A DNA stretch of 64,000 bases from Tritonibacter horizontis (lineage in GTDB: Bacteria > Pseudomonadota > Alphaproteobacteria > Rhodobacterales > Rhodobacteraceae): NCBI RefSeq assembly GCF_001518015.1, contig NZ_LPUY01000074.1:62001-126000 (forward strand), read 5' to 3'. The translations under genes were made by a program, and so were the position numbers. Each line of letters starts with the position of its first letter. Within the stretch, counting starts at the first letter, position 1. The notes under the pieces are model-generated. The model worked only from the letters and a program-made list of their open reading frames with translations, did no database searches and was not told where the DNA came from. This document shows, in pieces, positions 55,864 to 64,000 of the stretch.

Positions 55864-55878
55864 TTAACTCCGCCTTAA
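55864..55878 (+). promoter_or_regulatory. CtrA-binding box before cckA
   Basis: TTAA-CTCCGCC-TTAA, a perfect TTAA-N7-TTAA full site, ends 48 bases before the preferred cckA start. CtrA is the response regulator at the end of the CckA-ChpT phosphorelay, so this would close a feedback loop. A separate single TTAA occurs at 55913. Confidence 0.65.
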
Positions 55879-55926
55879 CCAAGGTTGTCGCGATAGTGCA
55901 GCATGAAGAATGTTAACGGAGTCGAA

Positions 55927-58233
55927 ATGATCGGTCGCGCCTCCTCGATCGTACCGGACCTGAAGGGACGCGCTCCCGAACAGGTCCGGCTTGTGATGAC
56001 CGTTTGTATCGCGATGATGCTCATCGCGTCGCCCTGGATCTTACCGGTTCCGGAGTGGGCGGCGCGTGCGCTAATTGCGGTTGGGCTGACGCTGGGCGGG
56101 GTTGCCGTTCTGATTTTGGTGCAGGCCCGCGTGCAAGGCAACGCCCGCGCCATGGCCAGCGCGCTGCTGACCAGTTTCATCGAGAAGGACGCAACACCGA
56201 GTTTTGCGACGGACGACGACGGTGTCATCCATGCCTGCAATTCTGCGGCGTTGAAACGCTTTGACAGCTCCGAAAGCGAGACGATATCGGGCACTCTGCG
56301 CGCCATCCTGGCCAACCCGTCGGCGGTTCTGTTTCGGTTGCAAAGCCGGGCAAAGCTGGAAGGGGCCGCGCGCGAGGACATTGTGACCCGCCGGGGTCAT
56401 ATGCGGTTGTCGGTGCACGAGATGACCACTGGCAGTTTCCTGTGGCGGATCGAGGACATGGGCGAACGTCCGGCCGGGCGCGCCGCAGATACCAATCCTG
56501 TGCCAATGATTTCCATTGGTCGGACGGGGGCGGTCTTGTTCATGAACGAAGCGGCCCGCAATCTGATCGGCGAGCGGGTCAAGTCCACGGACCGGCTGTT
56601 TTCCTCGCTGCCCGTCATCCCGAACCGCATCAATACCATCATGACAAAGTCGGGACCGGTGGATGTGCTTGTCAGTGAACAGGAGCGGGCGCAGGGGCGC
56701 AGCGAGCTGTATTTCCTGAAATCGGACGCGCAGGACAACGCCTCGCACGCCAGTTTCGAGACCCTTCCGGTGCCATTGCTGAAGATCGGCTCCGAAGGAG
56801 AGGTCCTGGCCGTCAACCGCATGGCCATGCGGCTACTGGGAATTGAAAAGGCCGAAGGCGTGCATCTGGGGCAGCTGATGGAGGGCCTTGGCCGTCCGAT
56901 GAACGATTGGCTGCTCGAAACCATCAAGGGGCTCGCGCCACATAAGTCAGAGTTTCTGCGCGTCAGTCGGGACGACAGAGAAGTCTTTGTCCAGGTGACC
57001 CTGACCCGCGTTGTCGAAGATGGCGAAACCTTGTTGATGGCGGTCCTGAATGACGCGACCGAGCTGAAAACGCTGGAAGCGCAATTTGTGCAGAGCCAGA
57101 AAATGCAGGCGATCGGTCAACTTGCGGGCGGCGTCGCACATGACTTCAACAATCTTCTGACGGCGATCTCCGGCCATTGTGACCTGTTGCTGTTGCGGCA
57201 CGATCAGGGGGACCAGGACTTTGGCGATCTGATCCAGATCCATGAAAATGCCAATCGTGCGGCGGCGCTTGTTGGTCAGCTGCTGGCGTTTTCACGCAAA
57301 CAGACCCTGCAGCCAGAAATTCTGGATGTGCGCGAAACCCTGTCCGATCTGACCCATCTGTTGAACCGCCTTGTCGGTGAAAAGGTCTCCCTCACCCTGA
57401 GCCATGATCCGGTGATGCGCTCCATCCGGGCGGACAAGCGGCAATTGGAACAGGTGCTGATGAACCTGGTGGTGAACGCGCGGGACGCCATGCCATTGGG
57501 CGGCGAAATTCGGATCGAAACGGAGGTCGTCTCTCTCGAAACCGCGCTGGAGCGCGACCGCGCCGTGGTGCCGCCGGGGGAATGGGTGACCATTCGCGTC
57601 AACGACGAGGGTACCGGGATTTCGCCGGACAAACTGCAAAAGGTCTTTGAACCCTTCTACACCACCAAACGCACGGGCGAAGGCACGGGGCTTGGTCTGT
57701 CGACGGCCTACGGCATCATCAAACAGACCGGCGGTTTCATCTTTGTCGACTCGGTGCTGAACAAGGGCACGAAGTTCACGTTGTTCTTCCCGGTTTACCG
57801 CAGTGACAGCAGCGATGCAGAGGTCGCGCCGGAACCGGTGGCCAAGGCAAAGGTGACCGCGCAGCATGGCGAAGGTGTGGTGCTTCTGGTTGAGGACGAG
57901 GCGCCGGTGCGTGCGTTTGCGTCACGGGCGCTGCGGATGCGCGGCTACACCGTGCTGGAGGCCGAGTCGGCCGAGGAGGCGCTCCATACGCTTGAGGATC
58001 CGAACCTCAGCGTCGATGTCTTTGTCACGGATGTGATCATGCCAGGCATGGACGGGCCAAGCTGGGTGCGCGAGGCGCTGAAGGATCGCCCCGGGACCAA
58101 GGTGGTCTTTGTCTCCGGCTATTCTGAAGGTGCCTTTGGCGATTCCGGTCCTGATGTCCCCAACTCGGTCTTTCTGGCCAAGCCGTTTTCGCTGAGCCAG
58201 CTTACCGAAACTGTTCAACTGCAACTTCAGTAA
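55927..58233 (+). CDS. cckA: hybrid histidine kinase CckA
   Basis: Top of the CckA-ChpT-CtrA relay that governs cell cycle in Caulobacter and motility, competence or gene-transfer-agent production in Rhodobacteraceae. 768 residues: two N-terminal membrane helices (about 20-70), PAS-like domains, H-box GGVAHDFNNLLTAI (His405), ATPase motifs NLVVNARDAM, NDEGTGIS and GEGTGLGLS, then a receiver with Asp702 (VFVTDVIMPGMDG). I prefer ATG 55927, which has GGAG five bases upstream, over ATG 55903, which has no ribosome site. Confidence 0.94.
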   Translation: MIGRASSIVPDLKGRAPEQVRLVMTVCIAMMLIASPWILPVPEWAARALIAVGLTLGGVAVLILVQARVQGNARAMASALLTSFIEKDATPSFATDDDGVIHACNSAALKRFDSSESETISGTLRAILANPSAVLFRLQSRAKLEGAAREDIVTRRGHMRLSVHEMTTGSFLWRIEDMGERPAGRAADTNPVPMISIGRTGAVLFMNEAARNLIGERVKSTDRLFSSLPVIPNRINTIMTKSGPVDVLVSEQERAQGRSELYFLKSDAQDNASHASFETLPVPLLKIGSEGEVLAVNRMAMRLLGIEKAEGVHLGQLMEGLGRPMNDWLLETIKGLAPHKSEFLRVSRDDREVFVQVTLTRVVEDGETLLMAVLNDATELKTLEAQFVQSQKMQAIGQLAGGVAHDFNNLLTAISGHCDLLLLRHDQGDQDFGDLIQIHENANRAAALVGQLLAFSRKQTLQPEILDVRETLSDLTHLLNRLVGEKVSLTLSHDPVMRSIRADKRQLEQVLMNLVVNARDAMPLGGEIRIETEVVSLETALERDRAVVPPGEWVTIRVNDEGTGISPDKLQKVFEPFYTTKRTGEGTGLGLSTAYGIIKQTGGFIFVDSVLNKGTKFTLFFPVYRSDSSDAEVAPEPVAKAKVTAQHGEGVVLLVEDEAPVRAFASRALRMRGYTVLEAESAEEALHTLEDPNLSVDVFVTDVIMPGMDGPSWVREALKDRPGTKVVFVSGYSEGAFGDSGPDVPNSVFLAKPFSLSQLTETVQLQLQ

Positions 58234-58253
58234 GCCGGGGAGCGCGGCTGACC

Positions 58254-58847
58254 TCAGCCAGCGATGGAGGCGTAAAGCGCAAAATCCTCGGGGTGTTTGC
58301 GCTCCAGCTTGCGACGCACATCCCCGCTGAGAGAGAGATCGCCAGCGGGGCTGACGTTTTCCGGTTTCGTCTCAATCGCAATCCCGGTCCTGTCTTCCAT
58401 AAACCGGTAAAGCGCGCCGAGGTTCTCATAGGCAAACAAATGCGTCACCTGGCAGCCGTTTGGTTGGCCTTCCAGGAATTTCGCCTGGCTGCCGACATTG
58501 GCGTGCGCGGGGCGCTTGCCCTTGCAGTAGTCGGTCACAAACGTGTCAAAGCTGATGCCGACGGTAGAGGTCGGCTTGCCCCTCAGGTCGGGACGTTGGC
58601 GAAACCGATACCAACTGCCCAGCCAATCCACCGGTTCCCGCATGGTGGCCGCCACCTCAAGTTCCGCGCCGCAGACTTTTTCAAACATCGGCCGTACCCA
58701 ACGGTTGTAGCGATAGACCGGCGAGTGCTTCAGCTCCGGCGGATCCGAAATCACCAGATCTGCGTGCGGGCGCAGGGCAGTCATCAGCGCCGTGGTGCCG
58801 GTCTTGGGAACCGACAAAAGCACCAGTCTGGCACGGTAAAAAACCAT
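58254..58847 (-). CDS. sulfotransferase family protein
   Basis: 197 residues with the PAPS-binding loop LLSVPKTGTTALMTAL at the N-terminus and a later MREPVDWLGSWYRFRQRPDL that resembles the 3-prime-phosphate-binding segment. It should transfer sulfate from PAPS to an unknown acceptor. The frame is open to 58949, but that part lies near the recA promoter and is not family-like; ATG 58850 directly precedes the chosen start. Converges with cckA and is divergent from recA. Confidence 0.82.
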   Translation of the reverse strand: MVFYRARLVLLSVPKTGTTALMTALRPHADLVISDPPELKHSPVYRYNRWVRPMFEKVCGAELEVAATMREPVDWLGSWYRFRQRPDLRGKPTSTVGISFDTFVTDYCKGKRPAHANVGSQAKFLEGQPNGCQVTHLFAYENLGALYRFMEDRTGIAIETKPENVSPAGDLSLSGDVRRKLERKHPEDFALYASIAG

Positions 58848-58943
58848 CATGACGTAAAAGCCCCGACAATAGATAAAAGTCTCATTGCTTTGTAAACCAT
58901 TCCTTAACCCCGTTGCCAGTCCCTGAAACAAGGTGGATTGGGC

Positions 58944-58987
58944 TTGCAATGTTCTTGTTTTGAACCCATAAGGAACAAGAGGAGAAC
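58944..58987 (+). promoter_or_regulatory. recA promoter with tandem SOS boxes
   Basis: TTGCAA (58944-58949), 17 bases, CATAAG (58967-58972) form a sigma70 promoter. Over it lie GTTC (58951-58954) and three GAAC words (58962-58965, 58973-58976, 58984-58987), each 7 bases apart. Alphaproteobacterial LexA binds GTTC-N7-GTTC direct repeats, which read GAAC-N7-GAAC on the other strand; two such overlapping sites cover the -10 and transcript start. Confidence 0.82.
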
Positions 58988-59044
58988 AAAGCAGTGATTG
59001 TCGTCCGCCTCTGGGTGTGACACATAGAGAAGGACACGGGTACT

Positions 59045-60118
59045 ATGGCGGATCTATTGACCATGAAGGACGACAAGAAGAGCGGCGACAAGAAAAAAGC
59101 TCTGGACAGCGCGCTTGCCCAGATCGAACGGCAGTTCGGCAAGGGCTCGATCATGAAGCTGGGCGATGGCACCGCCCTGCAGGAGATCGAGGCCAGTTCG
59201 ACAGGCTCGCTGGGGCTGGACATCGCGCTCGGCATCGGTGGCCTGCCCATGGGGCGGATCATTGAAATCTACGGGCCGGAAAGCTCGGGCAAGACCACGC
59301 TGACCTTGCATTGCATCGCTGAACAGCAAAAAAGCGGCGGCGTTTGCGCCTTTGTGGATGCGGAACACGCGCTTGACCCGCAATACGCCCGCAAGCTGGG
59401 CGTTGATCTGGACGAATTGCTGATCTCGCAGCCCGATACCGGCGAACAGGCGCTTGAGATCACGGATACGCTGGTGCGCTCCGGAGCGGTCAACATGGTG
59501 GTTGTCGATTCTGTCGCGGCGCTGACACCAAAATCCGAACTTGAGGGCGACATGGGCGACAGCAGCGTCGGCGTGCAGGCCCGACTGATGAGCCAGGCCA
59601 TGCGCAAGCTGACCGGCTCGATCAGCCGGTCCAAATGCATGGTGATCTTCATCAACCAGATCCGCATGAAAATCGGCGTCATGTTCGGCTCGCCCGAAAC
59701 CACGACTGGCGGCAATGCGCTCAAGTTCTACTCCTCCGTGCGCCTTGATATTCGCCGCATCGGTTCGGTCAAGGATCGTGACGAGATCGTTGGCAACAGC
59801 ACCCGCGTCAAAGTGGTGAAAAACAAGGTTGCGCCCCCGTTCAAACAAGTTGAATTCGACATCATGTATGGCGAAGGCATCTCCAAGATGGGGGAATTGC
59901 TCGACCTTGGCGTGATTGCGGGTGTGGTCAACAAATCCGGGGCCTGGTTCTCTTACGGGGACGAGCGGATCGGGCAGGGGCGCGAAAATGCCAAGACCTA
60001 TCTGCGCGAAAACAAACGCATCGCCCTGGAGATCGAAGACAAGATCCGCGCCGCGCATGGGCTTGATTTCGAAATGCCACCCGAGGACAAGGACGACGAT
60101 GTTTTGTTCGAAGGCTGA
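59045..60118 (+). CDS. recA: recombinase RecA
   Basis: Strand-exchange ATPase and SOS coprotease. 357 residues: Walker [11 protein letters not shown] (about 75-84), [14 protein letters not shown] with Walker B, the L2 loop region [17 protein letters not shown], and an acidic C-terminus ([10 protein letters not shown]). The start is ATG 59045 ([18 protein letters not shown]), with GGACACGGG just upstream. The SOS-type promoter is described separately. The MOSC gene starts two bases after the stop. Confidence 0.98.
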   Translation: MADLLTMKDDKKSGDKKKALDSALAQIERQFGKGSIMKLGDGTALQEIEASSTGSLGLDIALGIGGLPMGRIIEIYGPESSGKTTLTLHCIAEQQKSGGVCAFVDAEHALDPQYARKLGVDLDELLISQPDTGEQALEITDTLVRSGAVNMVVVDSVAALTPKSELEGDMGDSSVGVQARLMSQAMRKLTGSISRSKCMVIFINQIRMKIGVMFGSPETTTGGNALKFYSSVRLDIRRIGSVKDRDEIVGNSTRVKVVKNKVAPPFKQVEFDIMYGEGISKMGELLDLGVIAGVVNKSGAWFSYGDERIGQGRENAKTYLRENKRIALEIEDKIRAAHGLDFEMPPEDKDDDVLFEG

Positions 60119-60120
60119 CG

Positions 60121-60666
60121 ATGCTGGTTAGTCAAGAAGACCTGGATGCGGCCCTGCCGTATGTGATGGCCGCCCCGAAAGATCGGGCGGCCATTTCCAT
60201 GCTGTGTCTGCGTCCGGGCTATGGCAGGCGCAATTTCGTGGATGAGATTTCGGTCTCTGCAGAGCGCGGGATCGAGGGGGATCGATGGCTCGAACGCCCC
60301 TGGTTGCGGCTTGAGGATGGCCGTCCCGATCCCGGCATTCAGATTTCGATCCTGTCTCTGCGCGTGTTGGACCTTGTTTGGCGCGCGCGCAAAGACACCC
60401 CTCATCCTGGCGATACCTTCATTGTTGACATGGATCTCTCCGAGGAAAACCTGCCCGTCGGTCAATTTCTCCGGGTCGGTGGTGCTGTGCTCAAGGTCTC
60501 GGATGTGTTCAACGATGGCTGTGTGAAGTGGAAAACCCGCTATGGTGCGGCGGCGAAATGCTGGGTGGATCAGGACGAACACCATCCCCTGCGTCTGCGC
60601 GGTGTCCTGTGTTCGGTCGAGACGGCCGGGACGATCCGGACCGGGGACCTTCTGTCCAAGGCATAG
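60121..60666 (+). CDS. MOSC domain protein
   Basis: 181-residue stand-alone MOSC protein, the domain found at the C-terminus of molybdenum-cofactor sulfurases and in YiiM-type reductases. Family features: GIEGDRW near residue 50, QISILSLRVLDLV, and a conserved Cys in FNDGCVKWKTRYG (about residue 139). Its sulfur or molybdenum-cofactor substrate is not known. It starts two bases after recA, so it is likely expressed from the SOS promoter, at least by read-through. Confidence 0.86.
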   Translation: MLVSQEDLDAALPYVMAAPKDRAAISMLCLRPGYGRRNFVDEISVSAERGIEGDRWLERPWLRLEDGRPDPGIQISILSLRVLDLVWRARKDTPHPGDTFIVDMDLSEENLPVGQFLRVGGAVLKVSDVFNDGCVKWKTRYGAAAKCWVDQDEHHPLRLRGVLCSVETAGTIRTGDLLSKA

Positions 60667-60777
60667 CGGCACGGGGCACACGGGCGGGCCAGATCGGTTT
60701 TTGGGCGGTGGACAGCCTCGCACAGGCGAGATAAACCGCCTAGGATTGTTCCCTTCACATCAGAGAGCCGCGTGATC

Positions 60778-63429
60778 ATGCCCAGCTTGAACGACATTCG
60801 GTCGACCTTCCTCAACTATTTTGCCAAGCAGGGCCACGAGGTTCTGGATTCCAGTCCGCTTGTCCCGCGCAATGACCCGACCTTGATGTTCACCAACTCA
60901 GGGATGGTGCAGTTCAAGAACTGCTTCACCGGGCTTGAAAAACGCGACTATGTCCGGGCGACAACTGCACAAAAATGTGTGCGCGCCGGCGGCAAGCATA
61001 ACGACCTCGACAATGTCGGCTACACCGCGCGCCACCATACTTTTTTCGAAATGCTGGGGAACTTCTCCTTCGGGGATTACTTCAAATCCGAGGCCATCCC
61101 CTTTGCCTGGGAGCTGATCACGCGCGAATTCGGCATTCCCAAGGACAAGCTCTACACCACCGTTTACCACACCGACGACGAAGCGTTTGAGATCTGGAAA
61201 AAGGTCGGTGTGCCCGAAGACCGCATCATCCGCATCGCGACGTCGGATAACTTCTGGCAAATGGGTCCCACCGGACCTTGCGGTCCCTGCACCGAGATCT
61301 TTTACGATCATGGCGACCATATCTGGGGTGGTCCTCCCGGCTCTCCCGAGGAAGACGGCGACCGGTTCATCGAAATCTGGAATGTCGTTTTCATGCAGAA
61401 CGAACAGTTCGAAGACGGCTCGATGAAAGCTCTCGACATGCAGTCGATCGATACCGGCATGGGGCTGGAGCGGATCGGCGCCTTGTTGCAGGGCAGCCAT
61501 GACAACTACGATACGGATCTGTTCAAGGCACTGATCGAAGCTTCGGCCGATGTCACCAATGTCGATCCCTATGGCGACCAGAACGTGCACCACCGGGTGA
61601 TTGCGGACCATTTGCGCTCGACCTCTTTCCTGATGGCCGATGGCGTGATGCCTGCCAATGACGGCCGTGGCTATGTGCTGCGTCGCATCATGCGCCGGGC
61701 CATGCGTCACGCGCATCTGTTGGGGGTAAAAGATCCGGTGATGCACCGGCTTGTGCCCGCTTTGGTTCAGCAGATGGGGGCGGCCTATCCCGAACTGCGT
61801 CAGGCGCAGTCGATGATCGAAGAAACGTTGAAGCAGGAAGAAACCCGGTTCAAACAAACCCTGGATCGCGGTCTGAAACTGTTGGACGACGAGATTCTGG
61901 ATCTTGATGACGGCGCGCCATTGCCCGGCGCCGCCGCGTTCAAGCTCTATGATACCTACGGTTTCCCGCTGGATTTGACGCAGGATGCACTGCGCGAAAA
62001 GGGCCGCGAGGTGGACACCGACGGATTTGCCGCCGCCATGGCAGAACAAAAGGCCAAGGCGCGCGCCGCCTGGGCCGGTTCGGGCGAGGCGGTGGACAGC
62101 ACGGTCTGGTTCGACATCGCCGATGCCAAGGGCACCACGGATTTCCTCGGCTACGAGACCGAGCAAGCCGAAGGGCAGATCGTCGCCCTGGTCAAGGACG
62201 GCGCTGAGGTTCGCGAAGCCGGGCAGGGCGACAGTGTCCAGGTGGTTCTGAACCAGACGCCCTTCTACGCCGAATCCGGCGGACAGGTTGGCGATCAGGG
62301 TGTGATCCGCGTCGAGGGCGGTGCCGTGCAGGTGACCGACACCAAAAAGGTCGCGGGCGTCTTTATTCACATCGGCGCGGTGATCGAAGGTCAGGTGACC
62401 ACTGGCGCCGCTGCACAGCTAGAGGTCGATCACGAGCGTCGGTCGGCTATTCGTGCAAATCACTCCGCGACCCACTTGCTGCACGAGGCCCTGCGCGAGG
62501 CGCTTGGCGATCATGTGGCACAGCGCGGATCGCTCAATGCTCACGACCGCCTGCGGTTCGATTTCAGCCATACCAAGGCGCTGAGCGAAGCCGAATTGCG
62601 CCAGGTCACAGCAGACGTCAACCGCTATATCCGCCAGAATTCCACGGTCGAAACCCGGATCATGACCCCGGACGATGCCCGTGCTCTTGGTGCGCAGGCG
62701 CTGTTTGGCGAGAAATACGGCGACGAGGTTCGCGTTGTCTCGATGGGGAAGGCCGCCACCGGCAAGGGGAAGAACGGCGACACCTATTCGCTGGAGTTGT
62801 GCGGCGGCACCCATGTCAAGCAGACCGGTGACATCGGGACCTTCGTGATCCTCGGTGACAGCGCGTCGTCGGCCGGGGTGCGCCGGATCGAGGCGCTGAC
62901 CGGCGCGATTGCACTGGAGCATCTGGAAGGCGAAGCCGCGCGTATGGCGGAGATCGCAGGTGCGCTGAAAACTCAACCGACCGAGGTGATCGATCGGCTG
63001 AAATCCCTGATGGACGAGCGCAAGGCGCTGCAGAATGAGATCTCAAACCTCAAGCAGCAGATTGCAATGGGGGGCGGTTCCGATGGCGCTGCAGAAACCC
63101 GCGAGATTGGCGGCAAGACCTTTCTGGGGCAGGCGCTTCAGGGCGTGTCCGGCAAAGATTTGCGGGGATTGATTGATGCCCACAAGCAAAAAATCGGCTC
63201 GGGCGTCATCCTGTTGATTGCCGAAGACGAGGGAAAAGTCGCGGTTGCGGCCGGGGTCACTGACGATCTGGTGGCTGAGATCTCAGCCGTTGACGTTCTG
63301 CGCGCGGCGGTTCCGGCCGTTGGCGGCAAGGGCGGCGGCGGTCGCCCGGATATGGCGCAGGGCGGTGGCAAGGATTTTGCCGGAGCGGAGGACGCGATCA
63401 AGGCCGCAGAGGCCTTGCTTGCCAGCTGA
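60778..63429 (+). CDS. alaS: alanyl-tRNA synthetase
   Basis: Class II synthetase charging tRNA-Ala. 883 residues from ATG 60778 ([15 protein letters not shown]); a GTG six bases earlier is in frame. Domains: catalytic core ([36 protein letters not shown]), tRNA-recognition helices, editing domain with zinc motif [13 protein letters not shown] and CGGTHV, and the C-terminal DHHA1/C-Ala domain with a Gly-rich [16 protein letters not shown]. It follows the MOSC gene and recA on the same strand, with its own 110-base gap. Confidence 0.97.
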   Translation: MPSLNDIRSTFLNYFAKQGHEVLDSSPLVPRNDPTLMFTNSGMVQFKNCFTGLEKRDYVRATTAQKCVRAGGKHNDLDNVGYTARHHTFFEMLGNFSFGDYFKSEAIPFAWELITREFGIPKDKLYTTVYHTDDEAFEIWKKVGVPEDRIIRIATSDNFWQMGPTGPCGPCTEIFYDHGDHIWGGPPGSPEEDGDRFIEIWNVVFMQNEQFEDGSMKALDMQSIDTGMGLERIGALLQGSHDNYDTDLFKALIEASADVTNVDPYGDQNVHHRVIADHLRSTSFLMADGVMPANDGRGYVLRRIMRRAMRHAHLLGVKDPVMHRLVPALVQQMGAAYPELRQAQSMIEETLKQEETRFKQTLDRGLKLLDDEILDLDDGAPLPGAAAFKLYDTYGFPLDLTQDALREKGREVDTDGFAAAMAEQKAKARAAWAGSGEAVDSTVWFDIADAKGTTDFLGYETEQAEGQIVALVKDGAEVREAGQGDSVQVVLNQTPFYAESGGQVGDQGVIRVEGGAVQVTDTKKVAGVFIHIGAVIEGQVTTGAAAQLEVDHERRSAIRANHSATHLLHEALREALGDHVAQRGSLNAHDRLRFDFSHTKALSEAELRQVTADVNRYIRQNSTVETRIMTPDDARALGAQALFGEKYGDEVRVVSMGKAATGKGKNGDTYSLELCGGTHVKQTGDIGTFVILGDSASSAGVRRIEALTGAIALEHLEGEAARMAEIAGALKTQPTEVIDRLKSLMDERKALQNEISNLKQQIAMGGGSDGAAETREIGGKTFLGQALQGVSGKDLRGLIDAHKQKIGSGVILLIAEDEGKVAVAAGVTDDLVAEISAVDVLRAAVPAVGGKGGGGRPDMAQGGGKDFAGAEDAIKAAEALLAS

Positions 63430-63507
63430 CCATTGGATCAAACCACTTGGCCTGACGGGCAGACATTCTTTTGCCTGCCCGGCGGTCGAACAAGAGAGGA
63501 GGCTTTG

Positions 63508-63795
63508 ATGCCCGCACTTTGGATTGCACATGTCACTGTCACGGATCAGGAGGCCTACGGTCAATATGCCGAGCTGGCCGGTCCGGCCATCGCCAAACAT
63601 GGCGGCGAATTCATCGCTCGTGGCGGTCGTTTTGTTCAGCTGGAAGGCAAGGAGCGCCCGCGCAATGTGGTTGCCCGGTTCCCCAGCGTCGATGCTGCCG
63701 TAGACTGCTACAACAGCCCGGAATACCAGGAAGCGCTGGATCACGCGCGCGGCGCCTCGGAACGAGAGCTGATGGTCGTCGAAACCAGCGACTGA
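63508..63795 (+). CDS. DUF1330 family protein
   Basis: 95-residue ferredoxin-like dimeric alpha/beta-barrel protein: WIAHVTVTDQEAYGQYAELA at the start, HGGEFIARGG in the middle and RFPSVDAAVDCYNSPEYQEA towards the end, the standard DUF1330 pattern. The start has an excellent GAGGAGG site; the frame is open 25 codons before. Function of the family is unknown. Likely in the alaS transcript, with a terminator after it. Confidence 0.9.
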   Translation: MPALWIAHVTVTDQEAYGQYAELAGPAIAKHGGEFIARGGRFVQLEGKERPRNVVARFPSVDAAVDCYNSPEYQEALDHARGASERELMVVETSD

Positions 63796-63823
63796 CCAGG
63801 CATTGGGTTGCATAGATTCAACG

Positions 63824-63850
63824 AAGGGCGCCATCTGGCGCCCTTTTCTT
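63824..63850 (+). terminator. intrinsic terminator after DUF1330
   Basis: AAGGGCGCC and GGCGCCCTT form a 9-bp stem over a 4-base loop (ATCT), followed by a T-rich run. It ends the recA-alaS-DUF1330 side. Confidence 0.8.
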
Positions 63851-63913
63851 TGCATTCGCACCTGAGCGCACTGGGCATGTAGAACAGGCGTTCCGACATC
63901 AGGCGTTGCCAAC

Positions 63914-63942
63914 AAAAAAGGCCGCCAGATCGGCGGCCTTTT
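63914..63942 (-). terminator. intrinsic terminator of the right-edge minus-strand gene
   Basis: AAAAGGCCGCC pairs with GGCGGCCTTTT over a 5-base loop; the A-run on the left provides six Ts on the minus strand. It follows the stop of the partial gene at the window edge and could also stop plus-strand read-through. Confidence 0.82.
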
Positions 63943-63957
63943 GAGTATTTGCAGTGC

Positions 63958-64000
63958 TTACTGGTTGGCTTTGGCCATCCGCTTGCGTTCATGCGGGTCA
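63958..64000 (-). CDS. C-terminal end of a gene cut by the window edge
   Basis: The minus strand reads DPHERKRMAKANQ and then TAA at 63960-63958, immediately before a strong minus-strand terminator. Position and a plausible basic tail support a real gene end, but 13 residues do not allow identification. Confidence 0.5.
   Translation of the reverse strand, partial: DPHERKRMAKANQ

Noticed and set aside
58893-58907. TAAA-CCATTCC-TTAA as a second CtrA box between the sulfotransferase gene and recA
   Set aside because: One mismatch in the first half-site and no functional reason; kept only as a weak possibility.
59054-60058. 334-codon open frame antisense to recA
   Set aside because: Shadow of recA codon use without ribosome site.
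60898-62370. 490-codon open frame antisense to alaS
   Set aside because: Same artefact of codon bias; alaS is intact and the antisense protein is His-rich nonsense.

Overview
The window is a gene-dense, moderately high-GC chromosomal segment from an alphaproteobacterium, very probably Rhodobacteraceae (Roseobacter group). Reasons: the order dusB(nifR3)-ntrB-ntrC-ntrY-ntrX-trkA-trkH-hfq-hflX, an NtrC without the sigma54-contact GAFTGA loop, a fused IspDF, a CckA kinase with a CtrA-type TTAA-N7-TTAA box in front of it, a recA promoter carrying GAAC/GTTC-N7 SOS elements, and an Mg-type HemB. There is no phage, transposase, CRISPR array or obvious island. It reads as core genome with a few accessory clusters.

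Layout. 1-4.5 kb: lipA overlapping an M20 amidohydrolase, hpt, a RatA/Coq10-type START protein, and a coupled minus-strand chain ispDF-pgpA-cinA (pncC). 5.8-17.8 kb: a long plus-strand series, dusB, the nitrogen sensors NtrBC and NtrYX, the potassium uptake pair TrkAH, Hfq and HflX, mostly overlapping or separated by few bases. 17.8-23.8 kb: a membrane-anchored penicillin-acylase-type amidase, a 3-hydroxyisobutyrate-dehydrogenase-type enzyme, a SYLF lipoprotein, hemB and an unknown four-helix membrane protein, followed by mfd (23.8-27.3 kb).

27.3-41.8 kb is the most accessory part: a Bcr/CflA exporter, an acyl-CoA ligase with a FrnE/DsbA protein and a divergent XRE-cupin regulator, an orphan YejA-like binding protein, a candidate small RNA, 3-hydroxybutyrate dehydrogenase with a patatin, a DUF502 membrane protein, the pseudouridine salvage pair psuG/psuK, and a head-to-head pair of exported DUF4198 and HupE/UreJ-type proteins. 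41.9-50.6 kb: trmJ, ctaA, an M32 carboxypeptidase, gyrA, usg, pgl, a thioesterase and tRNA-Gly(CCC). 50.7-64 kb: a corrinoid-activase-like ASKHA/ferredoxin protein, guaB, an RsmB-type methyltransferase, cckA, a sulfotransferase, recA, a MOSC protein, alaS, a DUF1330 protein, and the very end of a further minus-strand gene.

No clearly new multi-gene system stands out. The strongest second-look items are regulatory: four GTTC/GAAC words at exact 11-bp period over the recA promoter; a perfect CtrA box before cckA; a promoter-to-terminator small RNA candidate at about 34.4 kb; and a possible leaderless promoter for the XRE-cupin regulator. Among proteins, the overlapping divergent DUF4198/HupE pair is the most interesting, because both products are predicted to begin with His-Glu after signal cleavage, suggesting a shared metal-handling role.
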